Positions 25,322 to 34,811 of a DNA stretch of 64,000 bases are shown here, in pieces (within the stretch, counting starts at the first letter, position 1; every line of letters starts with the position of its first letter). Made by a program: the position numbers and the translations under genes. The notes beneath the pieces are model-generated. The model made no database searches, was not told the origin of the DNA, and was given only the letters and a program-made list of their open reading frames with translations. The DNA lies in assembly GCA_910587305.1 (NCBI GenBank), contig CAJUKV010000009.1, positions 1-64,000 on the forward strand, read 5' to 3'. The DNA comes from an uncultured Lachnospiraceae bacterium (lineage in GTDB: Bacteria; Bacillota; Clostridia; Lachnospirales; Lachnospiraceae).

Positions 25322-26542
25322 ATGAAAGAAAAAGTTGTTTTAGCGTATTCAGGTGGTCTTGATACTACAGCTATCATTCCCTGGCTGAAAGAAAACTTTG
25401 ACTATGAGGTAATCTGCGTCTGCATTAACTGCGGACAGGGCGAAGAGCTGGATGGTCTTGAGGAAAGAGCCAAATTCTGCGGCGCTGAAAAATTATACAT
25501 ACTGGATGTAACGGATGAGTTCTGTGACGAGTACATTGTTCCCTGCGTACAGGCGCATGCCGTATACGAAAACAAATATTTGCTTGGCACTTCCATGGCA
25601 AGGCCACTTATCGCCAAAAAGCTGGTTGAAATTGCCCGCAAGGAAGGCGCTGCCGCTATCTGCCACGGCGCCACCGGCAAGGGAAATGACCAGATTCGTT
25701 TCGAGCTTGGCATCAAGGCCCTTGCGCCGGACCTTAAAATCATTGCCGCATGGAGAAATGAAAAGTGGACGATGGATTCCCGCGAATCTGAGGTTGCATA
25801 CTGCAAGGCCCACGGAATAGACCTTCCTTTTTCCGCCGATTCAAGCTACAGCCGCGACCGCAACCTCTGGCATATCAGCCATGAAGGACTGGAGCTGGAA
25901 GATCCTGCAAACGAGCCAAACTTTGAGCATCTTCTGGTATTAGGCGTTACGCCTGAAAAAGCGCCTGACGAGGGCGAATATGTTACCCTCACCTTTGAAA
26001 AAGGGATTCCCACCTCTTTAAACGGCAAGGAGATGAAAGTTGCCGATATCATTCGGGAATTAAATGCCTTAGGCGGCAAACACGGCGTCGGTATCGTTGA
26101 CATTGTGGAGAACCGCGTTGTAGGTATGAAATCAAGAGGCGTTTATGAGACCCCCGGCGGAACCATTCTTTACGAGGCGCACCAGCAGCTGGAAGAGTTA
26201 ATCCTTGACCGGGATACCTACGCGGTGAAAAAGGACATGGGTAACAGGCTTGCGCAGATTGTCTACGAGGGCAAATGGTTCACCCCTTTGCGGGAAGCCG
26301 TTCAGGCTTTTATCGAATCCACCCAGCAGTATGTGACCGGCGAGGTTAAATTGAAACTCTACAAAGGCAACATCATCAAAGCGGGAACCACTTCTCCTTA
26401 TTCTTTATATAATGAAAGCATTGCCTCCTTTACCACAGGCGATTTGTATGATCACCATGACGCAGAGGGCTTTATCAACCTGTTTGGTCTTTCTACCAAG
26501 GTTCGCGCTATGAAGATGCAGGAACGTGGAGAATTGAAATAA
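25322..26542 (+). CDS. argG: Argininosuccinate synthase
   Basis: A 406-residue enzyme joining citrulline and aspartate using ATP. The PP-loop YSGGLDTT at residues 9-16, the HGATGKGNDQIRFE motif and the SREWH-type VADSSYSRDRNLWHISHEGLELEDP signature are all present, and the length is typical. It is divergently transcribed from argC, sharing the 440-base control region. argH does not follow, so lyase and argF must be elsewhere. AAAGGAGC lies 12 bases before the ATG. Confidence 0.97.
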   Translation: MKEKVVLAYSGGLDTTAIIPWLKENFDYEVICVCINCGQGEELDGLEERAKFCGAEKLYILDVTDEFCDEYIVPCVQAHAVYENKYLLGTSMARPLIAKKLVEIARKEGAAAICHGATGKGNDQIRFELGIKALAPDLKIIAAWRNEKWTMDSRESEVAYCKAHGIDLPFSADSSYSRDRNLWHISHEGLELEDPANEPNFEHLLVLGVTPEKAPDEGEYVTLTFEKGIPTSLNGKEMKVADIIRELNALGGKHGVGIVDIVENRVVGMKSRGVYETPGGTILYEAHQQLEELILDRDTYAVKKDMGNRLAQIVYEGKWFTPLREAVQAFIESTQQYVTGEVKLKLYKGNIIKAGTTSPYSLYNESIASFTTGDLYDHHDAEGFINLFGLSTKVRAMKMQERGELK

Positions 26543-26642
26543 TCCAATTGGAAAGAATGCAACCGGAACAATGCAATCAATGCAATTGAACAAATAGCGC
26601 AGGACAAAAGTTTGCCCCTCTGCCTCGGAGGTAAATGCACCA

Positions 26643-26936
26643 ATGGATGTAATCACACTTTTATCCGCTTATTTTGCAGCGGTAAACCTGATTGGTTTCG
26701 CCCTTATGGGCATTGATAAATACAGAGCGAAAAAAAGGGCCTTCCGGATTCCGGAAGCAACCCTTTTTATCGTTGCAATTATCGGCGGGAGTATCGGCTC
26801 TATTTTGGGAATGTATATTTTCCGCCATAAAACAAGGCACCGTTCCTTCGTGTATGGCATGCCTTTTATTTTGATTGTCCAAATAGCTTTGGTTGTGGCT
26901 GTTTTATATGCGCCTGTGGAGATTTCTTTTCTGTAA
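26643..26936 (+). CDS. DUF1294 membrane protein
   Basis: A 97-residue membrane protein. The sequence NLIGFALMGIDKYRAKKRAFRIPEATLF, GGSIGSILGMYIFRHKTRHRSFVYGMP and three hydrophobic helices define the DUF1294 family, whose function is unknown. GGAGGT lies about 11 bases before the ATG. It is downstream of argG by 100 bases, on the same strand. Confidence 0.85.
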   Translation: MDVITLLSAYFAAVNLIGFALMGIDKYRAKKRAFRIPEATLFIVAIIGGSIGSILGMYIFRHKTRHRSFVYGMPFILIVQIALVVAVLYAPVEISFL

Positions 26937-26987
26937 GTCTTCTGTAAACCAAAGCCTCGCATCCTCCATTGTTCGCGGTTACAGAAG

Positions 26988-27118
26988 TCAAACCTCCGCA
27001 GCAAGCTGACGGGGCATCAAACTTGTGACGCAACAGAGCTACGGGGCAAAAGACCCTCACGGCATTCGTCAAATGGATGCTTCGCATCCGCTTGACTCGT
27101 TGCTCGCGGAAATAAATG
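26988..27118. repeat. Family C interspersed repeat
   Basis: Same module order as at 8113..8265: CAGCAAGCTGACGGGGCATC, GGGGCAAAAGACCC, GGCATTCGTCAAATG, hairpin GGATGC-TTC-GCATCC, then CTCGTTGCTCGCGGAAATAA. It ends about 15 bases from the stop codon of the next gene. Confidence 0.7.
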
Positions 27119-27132
27119 GCCTTTCAGGCAAA

Positions 27133-28986
27133 TTATCTTCCTGTCTTTATTTTTACTTTTTTCCCGGAAAAAGCAATTCCAAATTTCAGAATCTTCTCTG
27201 CGCTGTCTCTGCGTAACTCAGAATCGTATTTTTTATCATTTATTTGGCCTAAGGCTTCCTCCGATAACGCCTCCAGCGATTCCTCCTCCAGACCTCTTTT
27301 CCACTTCAATTCCATGATGATTCCCGGATACTTGTTTTCTCTTGGAATCAAACCAATATCATATCTTCCGTCGCCGGACTCTCTGTTTGATTTAATCTTA
27401 TAATGATTGTCCATTAAAGCTGCCAGCCCGAGTACAAGACCGTGATAAAAGCCTTCGGATCCGGCATCATAGAAGCTGATAGATTTATCCATATACTCCG
27501 CGATAGCCTTCTGCAACTTATCAGCATCATTTTCATAAAGGCTCTCCGCTATTTTATCCGCAGTCGAACGCGTAACTGCTCCAATCTCCAACAAATGCGA
27601 CAAAATTTCGCTCTTATATACCGCCGCTACCTCTTTATTTGGAATAGATACCTCGCAAATATAAGCCCCGTCCCCCAAAAGCTCCTTCTTCGGCGCTTTT
27701 AAATATCCTGCTACAAGCAGTAAACTATATATGTTTGTCGGTTCCTCGGTCAAAGAGCGATATACAACATTCTGATCAATTCTTACAACTACTCTTTCTC
27801 CCTGCAAAAGAGCGTTTAACTTTTCCGTGATATCACTTGTTGCTGCTTTGAGAACCTCTAAAAGCACTTCGTTCTTTCCGGTATTTACCCAGTACGCCTG
27901 TGGCAGGCATCCTTTTGAAATATAGCTGATTACGGACCACGGATTATAAATTTCCGTATTTCCAAAAAAGTATCCGTCATACCATTCCTTTAGTTCGGCT
28001 TCTTTCCTGCTCACTCCGTAATAACGCATCATCTTCTGAACCTCCGGATAAGTAAATCCAAAGTAACTGCTATATTCTTCATCCATCACGGAACTTACAT
28101 TTAAATTATTCAGGCCACTGAAGATACTTTCCTGAGCAATTCTCAAAATACCGGTCAAAAATCCGTATGTCAGATGCTTGTTATCTTTGAACGCCCCTGA
28201 AAAGAAAGTTCTCATGAAGCCGACTATTTCGTTATAAAAATCCTTCGAGTAACCTTCCTGAATAGGTGTATCATATTCATCAATGATAATAATGGGAGCT
28301 TTCTCATAATGCGCATCAAGCATCCTTGATAAATTTTCTATAGAGGAAGACAACTCCACTTCATTGGCATTTCCATTTAAAATTTTTGAAAAGAGCTTCT
28401 TTTCATAACCCGCAATCTTATTACTCTCAAGCAGCTCCTTGTGCCTTCCGTACTCGGCCTGCAAAATCCCGCCGATTTTTTCAAGAGTCGTTTCCCATGA
28501 CTCAAACTTGACATCTTTAAAAGTCAAAAATATGACCGGATACTGCCCCTGATGCTTTGTATATTTCTGACCGCATTTCCAGATTAGCTTATCCCTAAAA
28601 TATACGCTGGTATCTTCATCTGATTTTTCAAAAAAAATCCTCAGCATGTCCATATTCAGGGTTTTACCAAACCTCCTCGGTCTGGTAAAAAGCGTAACGA
28701 ACGGTTTTCTATCCAGGAAATCCTTAATCAGAAGCGTCTTATCAACATAATAATATTCTGACTGGGCCCTTACGTAATCTGAAATTCCAACAGGAAGAGC
28801 TTTTTTCTCTTTCTTGCCGTAAGCCCCTGACTTTATGCGTCTGTCCCTGGGTTTTTCCGCATCATCCGGGATTTGCCAGCTTTTTCCGGCCTTAACGGCT
28901 CCCGGTATACGCCCATCATTACAAAATATTCTGATTAAACGCTCCGATATGCCCCATTCCAGCGCTTTTTCTTTACTTGTCATCAT
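27133..28986 (-). CDS. HTH-fused AAA-ATPase-like / PD-(D/E)XK protein
   Basis: A protein of about 617 residues. The C-terminal 560 residues match the AAA-ATPase-like plus DUF1703/PDDEXK_9 architecture: VDKTLLIKDFL, a TRPRRFGKTLNMDML P-loop, PIIIIDEYDTPIQ Walker B, then GRYDIGLIPRENKYPGIIMELKWKRG, the nuclease-like core (D, E-x-K). Residues about 1-50 look like an excisionase-type helix-turn-helix (ALEWGISERLIRIFCNDGRIPG, KSWQIPDDAEKP), an unusual addition. Members are common in gut anaerobes and are suspected in mobile element or defence functions. No partner gene is adjacent. Confidence 0.8.
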   Translation of the reverse strand: MMTSKEKALEWGISERLIRIFCNDGRIPGAVKAGKSWQIPDDAEKPRDRRIKSGAYGKKEKKALPVGISDYVRAQSEYYYVDKTLLIKDFLDRKPFVTLFTRPRRFGKTLNMDMLRIFFEKSDEDTSVYFRDKLIWKCGQKYTKHQGQYPVIFLTFKDVKFESWETTLEKIGGILQAEYGRHKELLESNKIAGYEKKLFSKILNGNANEVELSSSIENLSRMLDAHYEKAPIIIIDEYDTPIQEGYSKDFYNEIVGFMRTFFSGAFKDNKHLTYGFLTGILRIAQESIFSGLNNLNVSSVMDEEYSSYFGFTYPEVQKMMRYYGVSRKEAELKEWYDGYFFGNTEIYNPWSVISYISKGCLPQAYWVNTGKNEVLLEVLKAATSDITEKLNALLQGERVVVRIDQNVVYRSLTEEPTNIYSLLLVAGYLKAPKKELLGDGAYICEVSIPNKEVAAVYKSEILSHLLEIGAVTRSTADKIAESLYENDADKLQKAIAEYMDKSISFYDAGSEGFYHGLVLGLAALMDNHYKIKSNRESGDGRYDIGLIPRENKYPGIIMELKWKRGLEEESLEALSEEALGQINDKKYDSELRRDSAEKILKFGIAFSGKKVKIKTGR

Positions 28987-29119
28987 ATATATCAATCCTC
29001 TAGCGGCAACTAATCATCTGCTTTCGGCTAATTATAACGTAGATTCGGAAATATATCAATAATAGTTTATATTATTCCGGAAATTAATCATATGGCATAA
29101 TTTTATAATTTCTCTGTAC

Positions 29120-29546
29120 TTAGCTATATATGAATCTCAACTCATCCAGAATCGTTTCCTTGGTCTTGTCATAAATTCCAAGTTGTTTCAAATCCACATT
29201 CTCCGACGCCATTCTCACGGTAAAATCTCTCATGTCAGCCTTTACCGTATCCGGCAAAAATGGAAGCGGCTTTTGATTACTGTCAAGCAGTTCTGTTAAT
29301 CGAAAAACGTCATTTTTGTGTTTTCGTATGTTCCGGCTGTCAACCTGCTTACCTTCGGCTTTTCTGTCTGCCAAATGCTGCATCCACAGCCTCTATAATC
29401 AGAACAAGGTCGATGTCTTTTGTCGCCCGAAATTCCAATCCTTCCTCCGCCATCAGTAAATCGCAGGCCGTACCGCCTATGATCGCATATTGTTCCTCAT
29501 ATCCACGGAACCATTCTCTGAAACTTTCAATTCCTCTTACCATCAA
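29120..29546 (-). pseudogene. AbiEii-type nucleotidyltransferase toxin, internally deleted
   Basis: Two overlapping frames belong to one gene. The 5' part (29349..29546) starts MMVRGIESFREWFRGYEEQYAIIGG and contains RATKDIDLVL, the NTase GG...DxD site of AbiEii. It stops after AAFGRQKSRR. The 3' part (29120..29383) resumes in another frame with VDSRNIRKHKNDVFRL, the typical C-terminal region. Compared with the family about 100 residues of the middle are missing, and the junction is out of frame near 29360. It overlaps the upstream AbiEi-like gene by 20 bases, so it was once a coupled toxin gene. Confidence 0.75.
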
Positions 29547-30486
29547 TCTCCCTCCATACCTGCATGAGTATCTCGTCTATGGCCTGTCCTGTTCTTTCGT
29601 CTCTATCCTCACGCAGGGCAAGGGCAAGGGAAAGCCTGTCCACGCATTTACCATTAGAAAGCTTCCTCGGATCGTAACGCCAAAGCTCTAACGCGCACTG
29701 ATCATCTGAATTTTGCAGTCTGGCTGACGACGCCTTCTCCCACCCGGCAACGCTGTCCGCCGCATAATACTCCACCGCCGAAGAATTCATCATGGAATAT
29801 TCGGACAACGCGGAATATCCGCTCATAAGCAGTTCTTCTTTGATCGCCGCTTTCGGCGCATAAATCGTCCTCTTTACAGGATTGCTTAAATAATTCCCTG
29901 ATGCGGCAAAAAGTTCCTCCGGTGTTTTATCAGACAGAAGCACTTTCTGCACGCCTCTTTTTTCCGTCCGTATCAGTCCCATCTCTTCAAGCTGCCTTGA
30001 TGCTCTGGAAATTGATGTTGCCGTAAACAAGAGGTTTTTGGCAGCATCACTCGTCAGCATTTCTCCACAGCCATGGTAAATATAATGCAACAACAGTAAT
30101 TGTGCGGACGGAAGCATAACTGCAACTGTCTGCCTTTCGCTGTCTCCACGCTCCTGCAGATAGACTGCCATAAAAGGAAGATATATCTGCTTTCCTTCTA
30201 CCACAAATGGAATGTGATCTCGCAATAAATATTCTTTCTGCCGATAGGTCAGATGAGCCGGCACAAGAACCGGCGGCACACCCGTATTTCTCCGAATTCT
30301 TTCCATGTGCTTTTTTATCACATTTACAGCTTCCAATTCTACTTTAGGGTAAACGAAAACAACTTCTTTGCCGTCAAGCGTAACTTTTTGCAGTCGATAT
30401 CGAGTATGGATAAAATTGGGTATGGATTTTGGGTTATCGTCTTTATATTCAACGTGGATTCCCAGTACATGTTTCAGATATTCCAT
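29527..30486 (-). CDS. AbiEi-type antitoxin / transcriptional regulator
   Basis: A 319-residue protein of the AbiEi-like family, with a winged helix in the middle (LLLLHYIYHGCGEMLTSDAAKN ... SRASRQLEEMGLIRTEK, about 130-180) and a C-terminal domain. Members repress the abiE operon and neutralise the AbiEii nucleotidyltransferase toxin. Strong GAGGGGG ribosome site. The toxin gene downstream is broken, so this antitoxin may be an orphan that still autoregulates its own promoter. Its long N-terminus has no other recognisable domain. Confidence 0.75.
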   Translation of the reverse strand: MEYLKHVLGIHVEYKDDNPKSIPNFIHTRYRLQKVTLDGKEVVFVYPKVELEAVNVIKKHMERIRRNTGVPPVLVPAHLTYRQKEYLLRDHIPFVVEGKQIYLPFMAVYLQERGDSERQTVAVMLPSAQLLLLHYIYHGCGEMLTSDAAKNLLFTATSISRASRQLEEMGLIRTEKRGVQKVLLSDKTPEELFAASGNYLSNPVKRTIYAPKAAIKEELLMSGYSALSEYSMMNSSAVEYYAADSVAGWEKASSARLQNSDDQCALELWRYDPRKLSNGKCVDRLSLALALREDRDERTGQAIDEILMQVWREIDGKRN

Positions 30487-30515
30487 TATATCCCCCTCTT
30501 TTAACTTTAATTTGC

Positions 30516-30553
30516 ATTATAACTTTCTTTACTTTAAATGTCAATTTTAAAGT
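30516..30553 (-). promoter_or_regulatory. AbiEi promoter with inverted-repeat operator
   Basis: TTGACA (30539..30544) and TATAAT (30516..30521) with a 17-base spacer give a consensus promoter on the minus strand. A palindrome ACTTTAAA...TTTAAAGT (30531..30553) overlaps the -35, a likely site for autoregulation by the AbiEi-like protein. Confidence 0.75.
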
Positions 30554-30589
30554 TATAAACAAATAATTTTAAGCCGGTTCCTCACAGAA

Positions 30590-30676
30590 AATCGGGCAGG
30601 AAAGGTTTTCTCCCTGCTCACCGCGCGGCCCACATGCTGCCTTGACAGCAAATTTCCGTATGCGGGCCTGTGCATA
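30590..30676. repeat. Family B repeat, single copy
   Basis: About 75 percent identical over its length to the unit at 6844..6929: ATCGGGCAGGAAAGGTTTTC, then a second stem GGCCCACATGC/GTATGCGGGCC, ending CTGTGCATAAAA. Relative to the other unit the stem bases changed on both sides. Confidence 0.65.
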
Positions 30677-30703
30677 AAACTATCTTGATGTCATTTGTTG
30701 GCA

Positions 30704-30756
30704 TAAAAAACGCTGAAAAATCGCAAAACATAAAGTTTATACGAGTTTTCAGCGTT
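30704..30756 (-). terminator. Terminator of the rhamnose operon
   Basis: On the minus strand AACGCTGAAAA and TTTTCAGCGTT form an 11-base perfect stem directly followed by six T residues (30704..30710). It lies 105 bases after the fucO stop and is a convincing Rho-independent terminator. Confidence 0.8.
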
Positions 30757-30789
30757 CCAACGCACAAGTGTATTTTTACCTCGGCATTT

Positions 30790-30858
30790 CAGGTCAAAGC
30801 CTCCACGACAAGGTGACAGGACCTCAAACTTGCCACGGCAGCAAAGCGTAACATTTCA
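30790..30858. repeat. Family C repeat fragment
   Basis: GGTCAAAGCCTCCACGACAA and GGACCTCAAACTTGCCACGG are related to the first modules of family C (CAGCAAGCTG, GGGGCATCAAACTTG). It lies between the terminator and the fucO stop. Confidence 0.5.
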
Positions 30859-30860
30859 AA

Positions 30861-32006
30861 CTACATGAGCTTACGGAACAGCTCTTTCAAGTCTTCCACA
30901 CTGGTATCTTTGGGATTACCCGGTCTGCACGCGTCCGCATAAGCCGACTCGGCGAGGAAATCCAAATCTTCTTCCTTTAAAGCCTCAAGCTTTGCAGGGA
31001 TTCCAACATCTGCGGATAATTTTTTCACCGCTTCAATTGCAGCGGCACGGTACTGCTCCTGGCTCATGGTATCCACATCCGCTACATTCATTGCCCTTGC
31101 AATCTCGCGATATTTCTCTCCGCTGCATTCCGCGTTATATTCCATAACGATTGGCAGCATCATAGCGCATGCCACCCCGTGAGGCGTATCGTAAACCGCG
31201 CCCAAAGTGTGCGCCATAGAATGGGCAATGCCAAGGCCTACATTGGAAAAAGCCATACCTGTCACGTACTGTCCAAGGGCCATTCCCTCACGTCCTTCAG
31301 GCTTATTTTCCACCGCATCACGCAGGTTCTTTGCAATCAGGCGAATTGCCTCTAAGTTCAGGCAGTCGGCTAAAGCCCAGGCCGCCTTTGTGGTATAACC
31401 CTCAATGGCATGGGTTAAGGCGTCCATGCCTGTAGCGGCGGTCAGGCCCTTTGGCATTGTGGACATCATATCCGGGTCTATCACTGCAATATTGGGAATG
31501 TCATTGGTGTCTACGCACACAAATTTCCGTTTTTTCTCCACATCCGTTATAACATAATTGATGGTTGCCTCAGCGGCTGTTCCGGCTGTGGTGGGAACGG
31601 CAATGGTAAAGACCGTGGGGTTTTTGGTGGGCGCGACGCCTTCTAAGGAGCGGACATCCTCAAATTCCGGATTGTTGATGATGATGCCGATTGCCTTGCC
31701 AGTATCCATGGAGGAACCGCCGCCAACGGTAATCATATAATCAGCGCCGGAGGCTTTATAGGCGGCAACGCCTGCTTTCACATTCTCAATTGTGGGATTC
31801 GGCTTAATATCGGAGTATATCTCATAAGCCATGCCCTCAGCGTCTAACAAATCCGTGATTTTCTTTGTGACATTGAATTTTACCAGATCCGGGTCAGAGG
31901 CAACAAATGCCTTTTGGAAGCCCTTGCTCTTAATAATCCCCGGGATTTCTTTGATTGCCCCCTTTCCGTGATAAGAAATACCATTCAGTACAAAACGATT
32001 TACCAT
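30861..32006 (-). CDS. fucO: Lactaldehyde reductase, iron-type alcohol dehydrogenase
   Basis: A 381-residue group III Fe-dependent alcohol dehydrogenase that reduces L-lactaldehyde to 1,2-propanediol. NAD-binding motif GGGSSMDTGKAIG, metal-site histidines in GLGIAHSMAHTLG and TPHGVACAMMLP, and DALTHAIEGY are complete. The start at 32006 is preferred (GAGGT five bases upstream, MVNRFVLNGISYHGKG is family-typical). As the last gene of the rhamnose operon it disposes of the lactaldehyde made by RhaD and regenerates NAD. Confidence 0.93.
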   Translation of the reverse strand: MVNRFVLNGISYHGKGAIKEIPGIIKSKGFQKAFVASDPDLVKFNVTKKITDLLDAEGMAYEIYSDIKPNPTIENVKAGVAAYKASGADYMITVGGGSSMDTGKAIGIIINNPEFEDVRSLEGVAPTKNPTVFTIAVPTTAGTAAEATINYVITDVEKKRKFVCVDTNDIPNIAVIDPDMMSTMPKGLTAATGMDALTHAIEGYTTKAAWALADCLNLEAIRLIAKNLRDAVENKPEGREGMALGQYVTGMAFSNVGLGIAHSMAHTLGAVYDTPHGVACAMMLPIVMEYNAECSGEKYREIARAMNVADVDTMSQEQYRAAAIEAVKKLSADVGIPAKLEALKEEDLDFLAESAYADACRPGNPKDTSVEDLKELFRKLM

Positions 32007-32252
32007 TTTTAACCTCATTTCTGCGCGGCTTTCCTGTGCAAAGTCATATAGACTTACAAGTTTGCGGATGCCGCACAGACACAAACTTGCAGATTGAAAA
32101 GTTTCATTTTCAATCTAAACCTTCTTTGTTCTTTATTACAATAACCTGACTCGCGAAGCGTGGCAGCGTTTATTGTTTTATGGATAACTGAAAACCAAAA
32201 GCAAGTTTTACATAATTATTTAGCCGAAGACTGAAAAGTTACCGTTTTACAA

Positions 32253-33080
32253 TTACTTCTCATACAAAAATTTTTCCGGAAGCTCCACATGGAAATCCAC
32301 CGCCAAATCCCGAAAATTCTGCGGGGTGATGGTCTGCAGTTTATCGGGACGCATAGACAGTGTCTTTACCAGAATTTCCGCCGATTTCTCCACCGTATGC
32401 ATCAGTCCGAAGGTTAAATCGAAATCTTCTCCCGAGCAGAACATTCCATGATGCGCCCAGATGGCCACATCATACTGTTTCATTAATTTGCTGGTCGCCA
32501 CTGCGATATCTCTTCCGCCCGGAACCATCCAGTCCACAACACCGACGCCGGAGGGAAAAACAACCGGGCATTCGGTGGCCATCTCCCACAATTCTCTGGT
32601 AAACACCTCGTCCTTAAGTGGAAGAACAAAAGTCAGCGCAATGATATTGGCCGGGTGCGCATGATATATCACACGATGGCTTCCGCCGGACGCCGCTTTC
32701 TTTACCTCATGGTTCATCAGATGGCTTGGCAGTTCGCTGGTGGGCCTTCCGCCATTTATAAGGCCCCAGCAGACGCGGTAGTTTTCCCCTTTTTGATCCA
32801 GTTCAATGATACAGGTGCTGTCTTCCGGATCCAGTATCACATTGCGGAAATATTTTCCGCTTCCGGTTACCATAAAATATTCCCCCGAAAGAGCCGGAAC
32901 CGACGTTCCAATTGGTTTCCACTCTCCGCCTTTCGTCAGAGCGTCTTTTATTTCTTCCACTTCCTCCGGTTTTATACGGTAGGACAGATTTCCGCCGTTT
33001 CTCTCATGCCAGCCCTGCTCCCAGCCATCGTTACACATGCGGATAAAACCCTGCGCAAATTTTGCATCTAAAATATTCAT
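32253..33080 (-). CDS. rhaD: Rhamnulose-1-phosphate aldolase
   Basis: A 275-residue class II zinc aldolase cleaving L-rhamnulose-1-phosphate to DHAP and L-lactaldehyde. Zinc ligands lie in YHAHPANIIAL and IWAHHGMFCSGEDF; EWKPIGTSVPALSGEYFMVTGSG and the RNGGNLSYR start are RhaD-like. ATG 33080 gives a typical MNILDAKFAQGF start, with GGGGGAAGGA about 10 bases upstream. Between the isomerase and fucO. Confidence 0.93.
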   Translation of the reverse strand: MNILDAKFAQGFIRMCNDGWEQGWHERNGGNLSYRIKPEEVEEIKDALTKGGEWKPIGTSVPALSGEYFMVTGSGKYFRNVILDPEDSTCIIELDQKGENYRVCWGLINGGRPTSELPSHLMNHEVKKAASGGSHRVIYHAHPANIIALTFVLPLKDEVFTRELWEMATECPVVFPSGVGVVDWMVPGGRDIAVATSKLMKQYDVAIWAHHGMFCSGEDFDLTFGLMHTVEKSAEILVKTLSMRPDKLQTITPQNFRDLAVDFHVELPEKFLYEK

Positions 33081-33196
33081 AAAATCGACTATTCCTTCCC
33101 CCACGCCCACAGTATTTGAAACGCAGGCGCAGATTCGTCCGTTAAAATTTTCCGAAACATTTTCCGTATATTCTTTCCCGTAAACTGTTGCCGGTT

Positions 33197-34615
33197 TTAT
33201 CTTGTAATAATATCCACCGGCACGTTAAAAATCTTTGCCACCTTTAAAATCGTATCAATATGTCTGCCGGACGCCGCCGCCATATGATGGGTAGGGCCTG
33301 CTTCGCTCCACTTATTGCAGAACTCTCTCGCCCCGCAGCTAAAGCGTGTCCGCATATTGGTATCGCCGAAGGTAAAAATCGGGCCGGGCTCGTTAATCCC
33401 CTCTGCCACAACAAACTTAAAGCGGCCGTCCCTGTCCTGTGTGATGCCCAGATAAGTCACAGGGCCAAGGTGGGGATAAAACTGTGTCAGATAGCCGCCC
33501 CCTGTCTTACCGTGGAATACGGGTACGATTTTCATGGCAGGCTTTTTCTCCGAAATATCAGCGTCGCCAGAACCACTGTGCCCGATAATACAGATATCTT
33601 TCTCAAAATCGATGGAGTACATCTCGGATAGCTGCCCGGTACCGGAAATGGTCTTTAAGATGCTCATAGCCATTGCGACTTTGATATCCCCTTCCACAGC
33701 GCAGGCAACTCCCTGCTTAATCAGCATGGAAAAAGCGGGAATGAGCATACTGTCCAAAACGCCGGCCTTCCCCTGTGCAAAGCCGTCATAATGGGAGGCA
33801 ATGAAAGCAATCTGTTCTTCTTTCACCCACTGCTCAAAGGCCACAACATACTTAGCCATCTCCCAAACCTTCTCAATTGTGCCGCCCCCTTCTATCTCAA
33901 AGGTGTCAAGAATATCCTGGGCCTTTGCCCGAATCACTTCCTCGTCGGCAATATCATCGGCAATCGCCCACATCTTCTCCCAGTCAAACTGCTTGGTATA
34001 AAGAAACATCCTATGATAAAGGTTGGTCTCGTCAATGTACAAATCCATCATACCCGGATAGGGACGGCCAATCTGGGCCAGATTAGTGTCCCTAAAGCGG
34101 CGGCGTACCTGTGCCGCACGGCACCATGCCTCAATCTCAGCCTGTACCTGAGGATCCCCTCCTTCCACCACGCCTGTGATAACCGCGTGACGCTTGCCGG
34201 CACGCTCCAAATCCGCCACCATCTCCCCTACGGCTCCGCAGGCATACAGTTCTCCTAACCACGTAGCCGTATCCGTATTCTCATAATCCGGCGCTTTCTT
34301 TTTCTGGACATTCACAAGCACTACCGGCACATCCAAGTCCCGAACCGCGGGGAGCATATTGTAAGAGGTGGCATAGGTCAATAGCTGCAAAATCACAAGG
34401 TCTACGTCCGCCGCACGGAATTTATCTCCGGCCACCTGCGCCAGCTCTTTTGTGGTGACAAGGCCGCCGTCCACTATCTCTACCGTATCCGGAATCGTCT
34501 TTTTAAACGCTTCATACTGCCCCTCAAATTCCGGCGTCAGGGATGGAAACTGGGGGAGATATGCCCCAAGCGCAATGGAAAAGACGCCGATTCTTGCCTT
34601 TGTATCAACCAACAT
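33197..34615 (-). CDS. L-fucose/L-arabinose isomerase-family protein, presumed rhamnose isomerase
   Basis: A 472-residue protein of the FucI/AraA fold family. It begins ARIGVFSIALGAYLPQFPSL and has the family's Asp/Glu/His-rich metal region (SIDFEKDICIIGHSGSGDAD, TKLEVAEG-like stretch). RhaA, the usual rhamnose isomerase, is absent. Lying between rhaB and rhaD on one operon, this gene is the only isomerase available and most likely converts L-rhamnose to L-rhamnulose. Alternatively it acts on fucose or arabinose. AAGGAGGG precedes the start at seven bases. Confidence 0.85.
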   Translation of the reverse strand: MLVDTKARIGVFSIALGAYLPQFPSLTPEFEGQYEAFKKTIPDTVEIVDGGLVTTKELAQVAGDKFRAADVDLVILQLLTYATSYNMLPAVRDLDVPVVLVNVQKKKAPDYENTDTATWLGELYACGAVGEMVADLERAGKRHAVITGVVEGGDPQVQAEIEAWCRAAQVRRRFRDTNLAQIGRPYPGMMDLYIDETNLYHRMFLYTKQFDWEKMWAIADDIADEEVIRAKAQDILDTFEIEGGGTIEKVWEMAKYVVAFEQWVKEEQIAFIASHYDGFAQGKAGVLDSMLIPAFSMLIKQGVACAVEGDIKVAMAMSILKTISGTGQLSEMYSIDFEKDICIIGHSGSGDADISEKKPAMKIVPVFHGKTGGGYLTQFYPHLGPVTYLGITQDRDGRFKFVVAEGINEPGPIFTFGDTNMRTRFSCGAREFCNKWSEAGPTHHMAAASGRHIDTILKVAKIFNVPVDIITR

Positions 34616-34811
34616 TTAAAATCCCTCCTTCTTTATTCGAAATTTCCTGATATTTTTTAATTAAATACATTTTATCAACAAAGCACAATGCAAATTTTTG
34701 TACAAAGATATTTAAGCTTCCCAAACGGTCCGTCCAAAGAATGCCGCGCATTTATACCATAAAACATTATATTTTTCAAACGAATATGTACAAATATTCT
34801 GCTGCGTTACA

